Source: a virus. From it: a stretch of DNA of 58,468 bases. The first letter of the stretch is position 1, and each line of letters opens with the position of its first letter. The notes beneath the pieces are model-generated. The model saw only the letters and a list, made by a program, of their open reading frames with translations, did no database searches and had not been told where the DNA came from. The position numbers were made by a program, and so were the translations under genes. Below, in pieces: positions 24,056 through 32,608 of the stretch. Location of the stretch: positions 1 to 58,468 of the IMG/VR virus record IMGVR_UViG_3300020228_000001; one strand, written 5' to 3'.

Positions 24056-24868
24056 CTATCTCGCTCCTGGCGCTGCCATGCCTGCCTTCTGGCTCTCTAT
24101 CCACTCTGCCCCAGGAACGGCCTGTGGCGCGGGCTGGGCGGCTGCCTGGCGGGCTGCCTCGGAGACCGGGATTGGATCAGGGCGAGGCTGGGCCTGAGAA
24201 GTTTGCGGGCGGGCGAGCAACTTGACGAAGTATTTTCTCTGCATTCCAACACCGGACGCTGTGACTCTGAGAGTTGATCCGGCCAGCTCGGGGCCAAGCC
24301 TCTCCTTCAGGCAGATTGCCTTGATCTGCTGCATGAGAGACTTGCTGGTCACGCTCCAGGTCTTGATTTTGGGGTTCTCATCCACCAGGACCTCGATATT
24401 GAGGCCTTCGTTGGACTTCTTTGTGCCATCTGGTTGTGTGAATTCTATCGGGCCTGCTATCGGATTTCTCACTACTTTCAGGACTTTTTCGTCTCCATCA
24501 TCGAACTTCACGAAATTGCCATCAAGCATGTCTTCGGTGTCGTCCAGCCAGGTTCTCTGTCCATTTCCGTTCGGTGTAGTCATGTCTTTTTCAGCTCCTT
24601 TCATTTCTTTTTCATCTACGCCAGGATCGCTCACAGCGGTCTCTGACTTTGTAGTGAATTGCTTGCCCCTGGGATCTTCCGGTTCTGGCTCGATCTCCTG
24701 GTGAGCAGCCAGCCATTCCTTGACCTGGCCTAGGTCTTCGGGAGGTATGTCATTGGCCCGCAGGATGATCGAGAGGATGTAGGCGCTGGGCTTCTGGTGC
24801 AGCGACTTCATTCTACTCAGGGTACGGGTGAGGAGGGAGGACTGGGCTTCTGAAAGCTTGCATTCCAT
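24056..24868 (-). CDS. Replication-associated protein, possibly ssDNA-binding
   Basis: 270 residues. An N-terminal helical domain (~60 aa) and an acidic linker (EPEPEDPRGK) come first. A central beta-rich core (about 120-230) with KTWSVTSKSLMQQIKAICLK and LAGSTLRVTASGVGMQRKYF follows, like OB-type or viral ssDNA-binding proteins. The C-terminus is Pro/Ala-rich. It follows the primase-helicase gene and precedes the nuclease, a common place for an SSB. GGAG precedes the ATG. The SSB assignment is inference. Confidence 0.45.
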   Translation of the reverse strand: MECKLSEAQSSLLTRTLSRMKSLHQKPSAYILSIILRANDIPPEDLGQVKEWLAAHQEIEPEPEDPRGKQFTTKSETAVSDPGVDEKEMKGAEKDMTTPNGNGQRTWLDDTEDMLDGNFVKFDDGDEKVLKVVRNPIAGPIEFTQPDGTKKSNEGLNIEVLVDENPKIKTWSVTSKSLMQQIKAICLKERLGPELAGSTLRVTASGVGMQRKYFVKLLARPQTSQAQPRPDPIPVSEAARQAAAQPAPQAVPGAEWIESQKAGMAAPGAR

Positions 24869-24941
24869 TGTCTACCATCTCCTGGTTTTGATAGCGTTCG
24901 CTGTTGTCGGTTCTATGTTTTGTGTACAAATGCTTACATTT

Positions 24942-24949
24942 CTTATAAC
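24942..24949 (-). promoter_or_regulatory. Candidate TATA box before the SSB-like gene
   Basis: Minus-strand GTTATAAG, 75 bp before the ATG at 24868, in the 128-bp gap after the replicase stop. The same gap contains a pyrimidine-rich CTCTCTCTTT stretch that could end the replicase transcript. Weak evidence. Confidence 0.3.
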
Positions 24950-24996
24950 TCTTCTAAAGAGAGAGAGAATAAGAGAGTTACACGAAATGCATGCAT

Positions 24997-27900
24997 TCAT
25001 ACACGGTCCTCCCTTCGATAGAAGTTTGGTATAGGTGCGGTAATTCCCTTCCAGATGTATCCGATGGTCTTTCTCTCTCTAATTACTCCCTTCAGAGCAC
25101 ACATTTCTTGCATAGCGCCGTTGAATCTGCCCAACCCCAAAGCCCGAAGGCCGGAATTTACGCAAAACTCCTTGTAGGATGAGTAAATCAGTGGGCCGTC
25201 TATGCTGACGCTTTCTTTTACAGTACAAACTTCTTCGATGAATACTTCCACCGAATTGTTCTCTTTGCGATATTCCTCAACCGCGTCCGTGATTTCTTTT
25301 GGTGGATAAAGACCGCCAAGCGTTCTGTAATCCTTGAGCCCATCCAGCGCCCAGTTCAAGATGCCTGGCAGTTCTTTTATCAGCTTTTGGGCGAGGTGTT
25401 TGTCCTGCTCCTCTTTGGCAAAAGTCCGATTAAACGGTATCAAGTGGACTCTAGACCATGCAGCGTTTGTCCTTTCGTAGATGGCGGGCTTGTTATTGGC
25501 CGCCAGAAAGATCTTGCCTTTTGGCTGATAGGTGAAGATCTTGCCGTACAACTCTCGGCAGGTTTGCGGATCGCCGCCAGTCCACGGCTTGATAACTGAC
25601 ATCGAGAACCGGCTGCCCTCTTCCGGCTCTGCTGTGGTAATGATCCGGGCTCCATAGAGCGCGGCCAAATCGTCTCTGACCTTCTCGTTTTTCGATATTA
25701 GGAAGGTCGAGATGTCCGCGTTCCTGGCATACTCGCCGCCCAACTCCCTCATGATCTCCAAGAAAATGCTTTTCCCGTTATCTCCGTCCGATCCGTAAAG
25801 GAAGAAGAAGCATTTCTCGGCCATTGATCCGGTGAGTGAATAGCCTACCACCCTTTGAATATAATCTATGATCGGTTCCTTGTTTTCAAACACCTCTCCT
25901 AAGAATTGCTCCCACCGCTCGCATTTTGCGTTTTCGTTGAATCCATATCCCGCGATCTTCATCAATCTGAATGCCGGGCTGTGATGCAGTAGAGCGAAAT
26001 CATTCAAATCCAAGACACCGTTCTGGAGATTGAGCTTGCAGTCGTCAGCATCGAGCGCCAGAACCGACAAAGAAAACGCCGGATTCTTTGAGGCGAGTGC
26101 TGCCGTGGCCGTATAGCTGTTGTTGTTTCCACATGATGAGGAGAACTTGGCCAGCTCCGCGCGTTTTTTGTCGTCTTCACAGTCCCTGGTTTCTACATAG
26201 AGATTAGAAATAACGTCATCGAGCGCGGTATAAGGCGCGGTTTCGTCTCTCTCCCAGTTCTTGCCTGTCCACTTGATCCAGTCCTTGAACTCTCTGACAT
26301 ACTTCAGATCTCCCCGGTGGAGATCTAACAATCGCTCTACGTTGCCACGATTATTCAGAGTCAGGAATCTTTTCTTGGGCTCCTCCGTTGGGGCTTCCTG
26401 CGGCCTTCCGGTGTTGCCTAACGGCTTGAAGACATCCCGTCCTGGCGCTTCTGGTATCGCCCTGGGGTGGTGCTTCCCAGCGCCAAGAGCACTGTTCAGC
26501 GTGGCTTCTATCTCGCCTTCTCCCAGGCCCGCCCTGTCCGCAGCACGTTCTAATTGCCTTCTGACATCCCACTCGTCGAGGCTTCCACCCGCCACCAGGG
26601 TTGCCAACTTAAACGCACTTGTGTTAAGCTGCGCGTTTCTGTTGCCTTCCTTCGCGAATGTGACCGCCGCTACTTCATCTTCAAAAGCCCGCTGCGCATA
26701 CCTATTATTAATCGCCGTCTTCTTATTATTTTCCAGTTTCTTTAGGTTCTCCTCCAGCCTTTTCTTAGGTCCATATTTTTCCTTTAGAATTTCTACAAAC
26801 CAAGCGGGCGCTTCTGCGAGTTCGCATTCATCCGGTCCTACTTCCCATTCATACTTAGAGCCGTTGTAGTGGGCACTAGGAGGCATAGCCACCTGTCCCT
26901 TTCCTACCTTGACATCGATCCCTGGGAGGATTCCGGCATTGTTTTTAAGTGGAAAACCGAGCTCTGGCCACTTGAAATGATAGTGGCACCCCCGCCCGGT
27001 TTTCACCTTGTGGGTCTTCGGCCATTCTCGATCTCGCAGGCTCTCCTCGCCCGTGGGACCGTCCACATCAACGACCATGAATCCGGTGTCCTGGCCACAC
27101 ATAACGCCCACATTGGACTGCGGCCACATTCCCCACCAGTACTCTATTTTCTTGGTGTCGTTAGAAGCGGTCTCCTGCCACTTTGTGACCCTGGGATGCT
27201 TGCCCCGGCTGTTGCCGTCACAGTCTGGCTTTCCGCACACACACGAGCCGTCCTGCTTGATGTTGTAGAGCGGAATAACCCGCCAGCCACGGGAAGCATA
27301 ATCCAGAGCGGCCAGGCGAAGTTCTCTTTGATGTGTTGAGTTGCCAACGGGCGGCTCGGAATTTCCACCAGGAACTTTTTCCGGTTCCTTTACAATTTGC
27401 AGTTTGCCAATTTCATCGATGTCTTTTTGTGATAAACACCTCTTCAAATCGTCCTTAATGTAATATTCTTTACCCAACGAATTCAACACTCTGATAGCTT
27501 CCCGTCCAAAGCTCGCCCAATCGGTTTCTCGGCTCACCGTCTTGACTGCTTCATTGTGCCAAGGCTGATTATTTTTACTGTTCATTTTGCCGACTTTTAT
27601 TTTATCGGCATATTTAGAGACGATTGGCAACAGTCCAAGGGTTTGTTTTGGATCTACCACGGGTTCGAAGCTTACCCAGGTTGAAATTCCGCGCTCTTTT
27701 GCCAATCTCAGAGCTTCTATTCTATCAGACCAGAGAGACGCGCCCGGTTCCCACTTCTTAGAATCTGCATCATTGTCACATGTCAGAGTGACCCCAAAGA
27801 GGCAATCCTGGCCGTAAAGATCAAAGTCCGTCCGAGCAGTGATACCATTCTTGGTCAACACCTGGAAGGGAATACCTGCGTTCTTGCAGGCCATTAAGCA

Positions 27901-28203
27901 GCGTCTTGATATGTAATCAGGCAATGCCGGATCATAGATATCTCCGACAAAGGTGAACTCCAATCTCTCACCTGGCTTGATGACTTCCTTGAGTCGCTTG
28001 AGGTCAGTTTCCAACCTGGTAAGAACATTATCCTTCAGGACGGGTCCTTTCTGTGTCCCTGGCTTATTGTAGCAATACAGGCAACCATGAGAACAGCTAT
28101 TAGGTCCATCATTCCCTTGTATGCTCTTGACTATGTTACATGCCCAAGCGGAGTATTCCAGAGCCGGTCCTTTTGGCTGGTAGATTACATCAAATCTTGC
28201 CAT
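24997..28203 (-). CDS. Radical SAM–primase-polymerase–SF3 helicase fusion (replicase)
   Basis: 1068 residues from the ATG at 28203 (GGAG nine bases upstream). Domain 1 (about 1-260): radical-SAM/SplB-like, with C37-SHG-C41-LY-C44 for the 4Fe-4S cluster and a TIM-barrel-like continuation (FTFVGDIYDP, VSFEPVVDP). Domain 2 (about 295-480): AEP primase-polymerase with C321/C323/C328, GKHP, catalytic VVDVD (D379, D381) and GRGCHYHF (H407/H409). Domain 3 (about 615-1060): D5_N plus SF3 helicase with Walker A GSDGDNGKS (804-812), AARIITTAEP-like B region and NNKPAI sensor. One uninterrupted ORF. It probably primes and unwinds viral DNA; the radical-SAM part may repair or modify DNA. Overlaps the TcmP gene by 14 bp. 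Confidence 0.85.
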   Translation of the reverse strand: MARFDVIYQPKGPALEYSAWACNIVKSIQGNDGPNSCSHGCLYCYNKPGTQKGPVLKDNVLTRLETDLKRLKEVIKPGERLEFTFVGDIYDPALPDYISRRCLMACKNAGIPFQVLTKNGITARTDFDLYGQDCLFGVTLTCDNDADSKKWEPGASLWSDRIEALRLAKERGISTWVSFEPVVDPKQTLGLLPIVSKYADKIKVGKMNSKNNQPWHNEAVKTVSRETDWASFGREAIRVLNSLGKEYYIKDDLKRCLSQKDIDEIGKLQIVKEPEKVPGGNSEPPVGNSTHQRELRLAALDYASRGWRVIPLYNIKQDGSCVCGKPDCDGNSRGKHPRVTKWQETASNDTKKIEYWWGMWPQSNVGVMCGQDTGFMVVDVDGPTGEESLRDREWPKTHKVKTGRGCHYHFKWPELGFPLKNNAGILPGIDVKVGKGQVAMPPSAHYNGSKYEWEVGPDECELAEAPAWFVEILKEKYGPKKRLEENLKKLENNKKTAINNRYAQRAFEDEVAAVTFAKEGNRNAQLNTSAFKLATLVAGGSLDEWDVRRQLERAADRAGLGEGEIEATLNSALGAGKHHPRAIPEAPGRDVFKPLGNTGRPQEAPTEEPKKRFLTLNNRGNVERLLDLHRGDLKYVREFKDWIKWTGKNWERDETAPYTALDDVISNLYVETRDCEDDKKRAELAKFSSSCGNNNSYTATAALASKNPAFSLSVLALDADDCKLNLQNGVLDLNDFALLHHSPAFRLMKIAGYGFNENAKCERWEQFLGEVFENKEPIIDYIQRVVGYSLTGSMAEKCFFFLYGSDGDNGKSIFLEIMRELGGEYARNADISTFLISKNEKVRDDLAALYGARIITTAEPEEGSRFSMSVIKPWTGGDPQTCRELYGKIFTYQPKGKIFLAANNKPAIYERTNAAWSRVHLIPFNRTFAKEEQDKHLAQKLIKELPGILNWALDGLKDYRTLGGLYPPKEITDAVEEYRKENNSVEVFIEEVCTVKESVSIDGPLIYSSYKEFCVNSGLRALGLGRFNGAMQEMCALKGVIRERKTIGYIWKGITAPIPNFYRREDRV

Positions 28204-29065
28204 TGCCAAAGTCTCCTAGCTCTTTGATCGTGTGTGACACCCGATTCAGTATCGCGGCTCCCTTAGACGAATCGATTTTATAGAATCCTTGAGATTCCCA
28301 CGACGGGTAATCTGTCCAATTGATTCCTAATAAGAACGTCCACTGGGAAGGATCGGGATCTACAATGTCTCTTATGATCCATTGCTTCTTGTTTATGGAT
28401 TTTAGCTGAATCTTCAGATTCGGATATTTCCCTACAAGTTCGGGTCTTCCGGTCTTTGATCCAAATGCATCCAATCCGTTTCTGATCCGCTTGTAATTTG
28501 TTCCAGAAATTCTTATCAAGATATCCACGAATCGGAAATCTGAGTATTGGCTTATGCTTCTCAGCAAATCAAAACTTGGCAGCCCGTTTGGATCATGATA
28601 GATTAGGCCGTATCTCTTCCCGGTTTTCTGTATTATACCAGGCAAGATTTCACTATGGTTTCCGTTCCATAGCTCAACCAAATCAACGAACTCTGGATAG
28701 TCTTCCCATACACGTTCTCCTAGCTTGGTAAGACTGTCTGCATTGGCTTCGATGAAATGTATCTTTTGACCAAAATCATACTTCTTAGATTCTTCTAAAT
28801 ACAATAGCGGAGAACCTATACAATTAACTTCTTGGTTCCACCCGCTACCGGCGTTGATATCTGCGTATAATATGTCTCTTTGTGCTATTTCACACATCGA
28901 AGACGAATATTCTCCATTTTCGGCCTTGGTTTTGATTCGATTGATGATACTAAGCCATTGGCCGAGCACCTTGGATAGCCCGTATTGTTTCTCTTCGGTG
29001 TGTTTTCCTTGTCCCTGTGGTGACGAAGGAAGGCTATTTATATCGCCAGCTATCTTTGTACTCAT
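28190..29065 (-). CDS. tcmP: TcmP-family (three-Cys-motif partner) protein
   Basis: 291 residues with the family layout: KVLGQWLSIINRIKT near the N-terminus, ILYADINAGSGWN (about 68-80, a Rossmann-like D-x-x-A-G-x-G), IHFIEANADSLTKL, YGLIYHDPNGLPSFD (D-P-N-G motif), and C-terminal WTFLLGINWTDYPSW. TcmP genes are known as neighbours of radical-SAM-like three-Cys-motif genes, and here the partner is the radical-SAM domain at the start of the replicase. It looks methyltransferase-like by the D-x-x-x-G-x-G and D-P-N-G pattern, but function is unknown. Confidence 0.7.
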   Translation of the reverse strand: MSTKIAGDINSLPSSPQGQGKHTEEKQYGLSKVLGQWLSIINRIKTKAENGEYSSSMCEIAQRDILYADINAGSGWNQEVNCIGSPLLYLEESKKYDFGQKIHFIEANADSLTKLGERVWEDYPEFVDLVELWNGNHSEILPGIIQKTGKRYGLIYHDPNGLPSFDLLRSISQYSDFRFVDILIRISGTNYKRIRNGLDAFGSKTGRPELVGKYPNLKIQLKSINKKQWIIRDIVDPDPSQWTFLLGINWTDYPSWESQGFYKIDSSKGAAILNRVSHTIKELGDFGNGKI

Positions 29066-29394
29066 TGTCTAACCAAACCCGCCTGTTGATCGTCGTAAGC
29101 GATTGACAGGCAATTCTTAGTTATTCGCTCTCTTCTATTCCGGCCACCTTGAGAACGTACTCTTCCCAGGTCAGCCCCATTGCATCTTTCTTTTTCACCA
29201 GTTTCTTGTGTTCTGCTCTGGTGAAACGTAGATGCACGTTCACCGTATCTGCCTCTCTTGGCATGGACGTATGTATGCACGTATGGTATAAATACCTTTT
29301 CCTCGCTCCCGCTCCTGTAGTCCGGGCACCTCGCCCCCTCGCAGAGAGCCGGGTGGCAAAGGCAGCCGGGTGCGGTGCAGGTGCGCTCGATCAT
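29062..29394 (-). CDS. Cys-rich frame overlapping the RHH gene (uncertain)
   Basis: Frame starts at the ATG overlapping the MTase stop (ATGA) with a Cys-rich N-terminus (TCTAPGCLCHPALCEGARC) and stays open to the TcmP start. Its last 75 residues overlap the RHH gene in another frame and look like frame-shadow (Arg/Gly-rich). The first ~35 residues may be real; if so the gene overlaps the RHH promoter and gene. Confidence 0.35.
   Translation of the reverse strand: MIERTCTAPGCLCHPALCEGARCPDYRSGSEEKVFIPYVHTYVHAKRGRYGERASTFHQSRTQETGEKERCNGADLGRVRSQGGRNRRERITKNCLSIAYDDQQAGLVRQ
29121..29264 (-). CDS. RHH-type regulator (47 aa)
   Basis: MPREADTVNVHLRFTRAEHK then GLTWEEYVLKVAGIEE: a beta strand, helix, turn, helix layout typical of ribbon-helix-helix/CopG regulators. 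Preceded at 26 bp by a strong TATA box, so probably leaderless. It heads the RHH–TcmP–replicase group and may control replication gene expression. Confidence 0.6.
   Translation of the reverse strand: MPREADTVNVHLRFTRAEHKKLVKKKDAMGLTWEEYVLKVAGIEESE
29287..29294 (-). promoter_or_regulatory. TATA box for RHH–TcmP–replicase
   Basis: Minus strand reads AAAAGG-TATTTATA-CC, a BRE plus TATA box centred 26 bp before the RHH ATG. Just downstream is a repeated CATACGTGCATACATACGT, a possible operator. Confidence 0.6.
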
Positions 29395-30113
29395 GCCCGC
29401 ACCTCTTCCTTTTCGGCCCATCTATCGAGCCTGGCAGGCAGCGCGGCAACCCTGGCGCGGGCGATCTCTACATATTTGGGGATCTGTTCAATTCCAACAC
29501 AATGCCGCCCCGTCTTCTGGCAGGCAATCGCTGTTGTGCCCGATCCCAGGAACGGATCAAGGACCAGATCACCGGGCTTTGAATATTTCTCCAAAATCTG
29601 CATGAAAAGCTTGACCGGCTTCTGGGTGGGGTGGTATCGCGTTTCTTTGTGCTTCATGTCTTCCTGCAGCATCCCATTCCACCGGAAAACAAATTTTCTT
29701 ACAGCCGTTGGAAACGAGGTCCAAGCAAGCTCACAGTCCGCAAAATCTCCTGAGTTATCCTTATCCCAAACAATCCAGCACGGTGAAGCTGGAAGACCAA
29801 AGAAATTTCCGCCAAAGATTATCTGATTCTTGGACACTCGGACAATCTCAGTGAATGCCTCTGGTGAGAGCGGTGCATCATCCCAGGCAGCGTTGCCATA
29901 ATCGGTTGCTTTTATGATAGTGTTATAATATTTCCCATTACGTTTATCGAATCCTGCAGGTCCGCTTCGTGTTTGGTTTTTTCCAGCCGCTTCCTTGAGT
30001 CCATAAGGCGGATCGGTCAGCACCAGATCAAAACTTTTGTCCGGGAATTGCTTCATCACCTGCAGGCAATCCCCTTCTATGATCCGGTCAAGCTCCGGCG
30101 CAGGCGTGATCAT
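29391..30113 (-). CDS. DNA methyltransferase (N6-adenine or N4-cytosine, beta class)
   Basis: 240 residues. Catalytic DPPY (34-37) comes before the AdoMet-binding DPFLGSGTT (186-194), the order of beta-class amino-methyltransferases; ETRYHPTQKPVKLF is typical of this group. It would methylate viral or host DNA, protecting the genome from restriction. It is coupled by ATGA to both neighbours in the early block. No cognate restriction gene is seen beside it, so it is an orphan MTase. Confidence 0.85.
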   Translation of the reverse strand: MITPAPELDRIIEGDCLQVMKQFPDKSFDLVLTDPPYGLKEAAGKNQTRSGPAGFDKRNGKYYNTIIKATDYGNAAWDDAPLSPEAFTEIVRVSKNQIIFGGNFFGLPASPCWIVWDKDNSGDFADCELAWTSFPTAVRKFVFRWNGMLQEDMKHKETRYHPTQKPVKLFMQILEKYSKPGDLVLDPFLGSGTTAIACQKTGRHCVGIEQIPKYVEIARARVAALPARLDRWAEKEEVRA

Positions 30114-30271
30114 CCCTTCCGCCCTCCCTTTCTCTTCTCTGCTCGCGTCAGCTTCCTAGGCCTGAAGGAAGGGCAAGCCTGCCCCGCCACCAGAGCCGAG
30201 ACCACTCGGCAAGGCCCGGCCCACCGGCTCGCTGCATCCCAGTAGCATGAACCGCAATCACCGAAGGTCAT
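30110..30271 (-). CDS. Small Cys-rich protein (53 aa)
   Basis: From the ATG at 30271 (MTFGDCGSCYWDAASRWAGP), then CRVVSALVAGQACPSF and a basic tail. CxxC plus two more Cys fits a zinc finger. ATGA overlaps on both sides. Function unknown. Confidence 0.5.
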   Translation of the reverse strand: MTFGDCGSCYWDAASRWAGPCRVVSALVAGQACPSFRPRKLTRAEKRKGGRKG

Positions 30272-30618
30272 GCCACCATCACCACACGCATTCGATATTG
30301 GTTTCCGTGCTCGACCATCTCCAGCATCTGGAAATAGAAGGCATCCAGATCCTTTGTATCGTTGATTGCGACGTCTGCGAACCTTGCCCCGTCCTGCCCG
30401 GTGATCGGCCCGCCTTGCCCCGCACGCATAACCTGGTGGGCTTCTTGTGCCCTTGCCCGGCGGTCCATGACTCTGCAATAGCAGACCGCGCTTCTCGGCC
30501 CGCTCAAGGGCTCTTCTGCCTTGGCTGCCTCATCCGGAGAGAGAAGGGCGCTCTTGGCCCGCTTCTTTGTGGTGGACTTGAGAAAATTTTTGATTTCCCG
30601 CACCTCTTCAGAACTCAT
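30268..30618 (-). CDS. Hypothetical early protein (116 aa)
   Basis: From the ATG at 30618 (MSSEEVREIKNFLKSTTKKR), which overlaps the upstream stop. Basic N-terminal helix, then AVCYCRVMDRRARAQEAHQV and a C-terminal half with INDTKDLDAFYFQMLEMVEH. Not recognised; early-block anti-host or accessory gene by position. Confidence 0.5.
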   Translation of the reverse strand: MSSEEVREIKNFLKSTTKKRAKSALLSPDEAAKAEEPLSGPRSAVCYCRVMDRRARAQEAHQVMRAGQGGPITGQDGARFADVAINDTKDLDAFYFQMLEMVEHGNQYRMRVVMVA

Positions 30619-30890
30619 CTTCCGCCCTCCCTTCCGCCGCTCTGGCATTCGATCAGATCCACAGCCAGCGCCTTGAACCGGTGCAGCTCATAGATCTCCT
30701 CCAGCAGCCGGTCCCTATCGGCCAGGACGATCTTCATGAGGTCCGAGCTGGCCCTCCCCAGGAAGGCCCTGGCTGGAATGCAATCATCTATGTCCCTCAT
30801 GGCCGTCCCGTCCTGTAGAAAATATACATCAAAACCGCAATCGGCGTCTGGTAGATCATACCAACTGCTCCGGTTCCGCTTCTCTTTCAA
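30615..30890 (-). CDS. Hypothetical early protein (91 aa)
   Basis: Contains SSWYDLPDADCGFDVYFLQD and a long C-terminal helix (VLADRDRLLEEIYELHRFKA). No recognised family. Coupled to its downstream neighbour through ATGA. Confidence 0.5.
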   Translation of the reverse strand: MKEKRNRSSWYDLPDADCGFDVYFLQDGTAMRDIDDCIPARAFLGRASSDLMKIVLADRDRLLEEIYELHRFKALAVDLIECQSGGREGGR

Positions 30891-31143
30891 ATTCCAGCAA
30901 CCCGTCCGGCGTACATGTAAGACACTGGCCGCTTTCGGTTGCTTGGAATCCTTTTCTTCTGAGCAATCTTCGGGAAAGCACTGAGATCAGATCTAGCGCT
31001 TGTTGATCTGATAATGTGCATCTGCAATGATCAATCTCGATCGCCGTCCACGGCTTCGGCCCCATGATCGCGATTACATGCAGATCGAAATTGTCTGCTT
31101 GAAAATCCGATTGGACGCGATATTTGCGAATTTCATTACTCAT
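30856..31143 (-). CDS. Hypothetical early protein (95 aa)
   Basis: From ATG at 31143 (MSNEIRKYRVQSDFQADNFD), overlapping the upstream stop. Alpha/beta with a Cys pair near the end (GQCLTCTPDG). Overlaps the next gene by 35 bp. Unassigned. Confidence 0.45.
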   Translation of the reverse strand: MSNEIRKYRVQSDFQADNFDLHVIAIMGPKPWTAIEIDHCRCTLSDQQALDLISVLSRRLLRRKGFQATESGQCLTCTPDGLLEFEREAEPEQLV

Positions 31144-31415
31144 TCCCGTCCCTCCATATCGATGGCAGTCAAACCATAATCGAAGCATTGCCGGTGATCA
31201 GAATAATACTGCCTCACCGTCGCCTGAAAGCGAATCTCCGAGCCAGGGAACGGCAACTTTCCTTTCCAGTCACCGAAGGCAATCCAACAGTATGGCTCCT
31301 GACCGGCAACTGTCCTAACATTTTCAAGGATCACATGCCCCTTGGGTCCGACACCGGCAAAATTGGCAACGACTCGCGTCCTCTTGCCTCTGAGCGATGC
31401 CAAGGATGATCTCAT
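31140..31415 (-). CDS. OB-fold-like small protein
   Basis: 91 residues from the ATG at 31415 (MRSSLASLRGKRTRVVANFA). The pattern G-x-x-x-x-V-x-A-x-F...GHVILENVRT...CWIAFG...GSEIRFQATVRQY...DYGL resembles five-strand OB-fold domains that bind nucleic acids or complete helicase complexes. Coupled by ATGA to its neighbour. Likely a nucleic-acid-binding accessory. Confidence 0.5.
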   Translation of the reverse strand: MRSSLASLRGKRTRVVANFAGVGPKGHVILENVRTVAGQEPYCWIAFGDWKGKLPFPGSEIRFQATVRQYYSDHRQCFDYGLTAIDMEGRE

Positions 31416-31702
31416 GGCCACTCCACCTCAGGATATTCCGCGGCGAGTCTCTTTTTGGCCTCATCGTAGAACCATTGCTCGCCGGGATATTCGGCGCACG
31501 GATATGTGATTAACTCTGAAATTTCATCGATTGCTATTTTTTTCAGTATCTCGATCTGCTTGGCCTGCTCATCGATCCGCACCATGGCAATCGGCAGCGC
31601 CCTGGCCGCCTCCGCTGCCCAATAATCATGATCTACGTAAGGATCACGAGATGCGCATCTTTCGGCGATCTCGCACATATGGGCGAATATTTCCGGGCTC
31701 AT
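31412..31702 (-). CDS. Hypothetical early protein (96 aa)
   Basis: From ATG at 31702 (MSPEIFAHMCEIAERCASRD). Helical, acidic, with a DEQAKQIEILKKIAIDEI helix. ATGA overlap with the upstream membrane gene. Unassigned. Confidence 0.5.
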   Translation of the reverse strand: MSPEIFAHMCEIAERCASRDPYVDHDYWAAEAARALPIAMVRIDEQAKQIEILKKIAIDEISELITYPCAEYPGEQWFYDEAKKRLAAEYPEVEWP

Positions 31703-31923
31703 GCCTGCCCTCCCAGTGTAACATTCCAAATGCTGCCGTTCTGCAAAATCGAAACATTGAGCTGCTCGCCTGTGAAATTCAGAAGATGCGAGCCCTGCCC
31801 GCTCGCGTTGCCTGTGATGGACAGCTCAACAGCATGGCCGATCGGCAGCAGCAGGACCAGAGAGACAATGCCGAAGCAGATCGCCAGAGCAGCCAGCCAG
31901 ATATACAGCGGATCGGGCCTCAT
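31699..31923 (-). CDS. Small membrane protein (74 aa)
   Basis: From ATG at 31923 (MRPDPLYIWLAALAICFGIV). One N-terminal transmembrane helix (about 6-28), then an exterior domain with N-x-S/T sites. Early membrane proteins of viruses can alter host envelope or exclude superinfection; unproven here. Confidence 0.5.
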   Translation of the reverse strand: MRPDPLYIWLAALAICFGIVSLVLLLPIGHAVELSITGNASGQGSHLLNFTGEQLNVSILQNGSIWNVTLGGQA

Positions 31924-32186
31924 TCCAGATTCCTCCATGCTTTCAGCTTCCAGCGGCATGAATCACAGAAATCGGACGCCACCATACCCGGATAGCTCCA
32001 CTTCATTTTGAGAATCGCATGAGCGAACCCGTGTGGGAATCTCAATACAATGCCCGCCTGGAGTGGTGCGATACCGACAATTAGGCAGGCTTCGTCTCTG
32101 GTGAGGTGGTGATAGATATCTGTCCGAATCTTTTGGGAATGGGTGAGAGTTATTCGTTGTCGGCCAAGCTTCAGTATGCGAGTCAT
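31920..32186 (-). CDS. Small zinc-finger-like protein (88 aa)
   Basis: MTRILKLGRQRITLTHSQKI followed by a helical core and a C-terminal DFCDSCRWKLKAW with CxxC. ATGA overlaps with both neighbours. Likely interaction module; unassigned. Confidence 0.5.
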   Translation of the reverse strand: MTRILKLGRQRITLTHSQKIRTDIYHHLTRDEACLIVGIAPLQAGIVLRFPHGFAHAILKMKWSYPGMVASDFCDSCRWKLKAWRNLE

Positions 32187-32608
32187 ACCATCCCACCCGA
32201 CCGCATCTCAAGCTCTGCCATGCGATCCCTCAGATACTCGTTCTCCAGCAGGATTCCTGTGAGTGCGTCCGGTGCTGGGTATGGGTCGCTCGCCCGGACT
32301 TTCGTCCTGCCTGCCATATAGATCGTAGTATCGTCATGGACGATCTTGAGCAACCTCGCCCGACCGCACACGGTCTCAACTGAGAGACTGATCTCGATAG
32401 GGGTGCCCTGGTCGAGATCTCGCAGAGCTTCCATGAGGATGCCAAAATTGAAAATACCAGACGCGTAGCCCACCTTTTCTCGCTTTTCGCATTCTGCGAG
32501 AAGATCGGCTGCATGTGCGGAGCTAGTCCGAGCAGGGCGAGCCGTGACAAGCACATTTTCGACGAACGATACTTCTCGCTCGCCTATGATGAATCGATCT
32601 GGATTCAT
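32183..32608 (-). CDS. Hypothetical early protein (141 aa)
   Basis: N-terminal SFVENVLVTARPARTSSAHA, central FNFGILMEALRDLDQGTPIE, and a C-terminal coiled helix LENEYLRDRMAELEMR. No recognised family. Coupled at both ends. Confidence 0.5.
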   Translation of the reverse strand: MNPDRFIIGEREVSFVENVLVTARPARTSSAHAADLLAECEKREKVGYASGIFNFGILMEALRDLDQGTPIEISLSVETVCGRARLLKIVHDDTTIYMAGRTKVRASDPYPAPDALTGILLENEYLRDRMAELEMRSGGMV

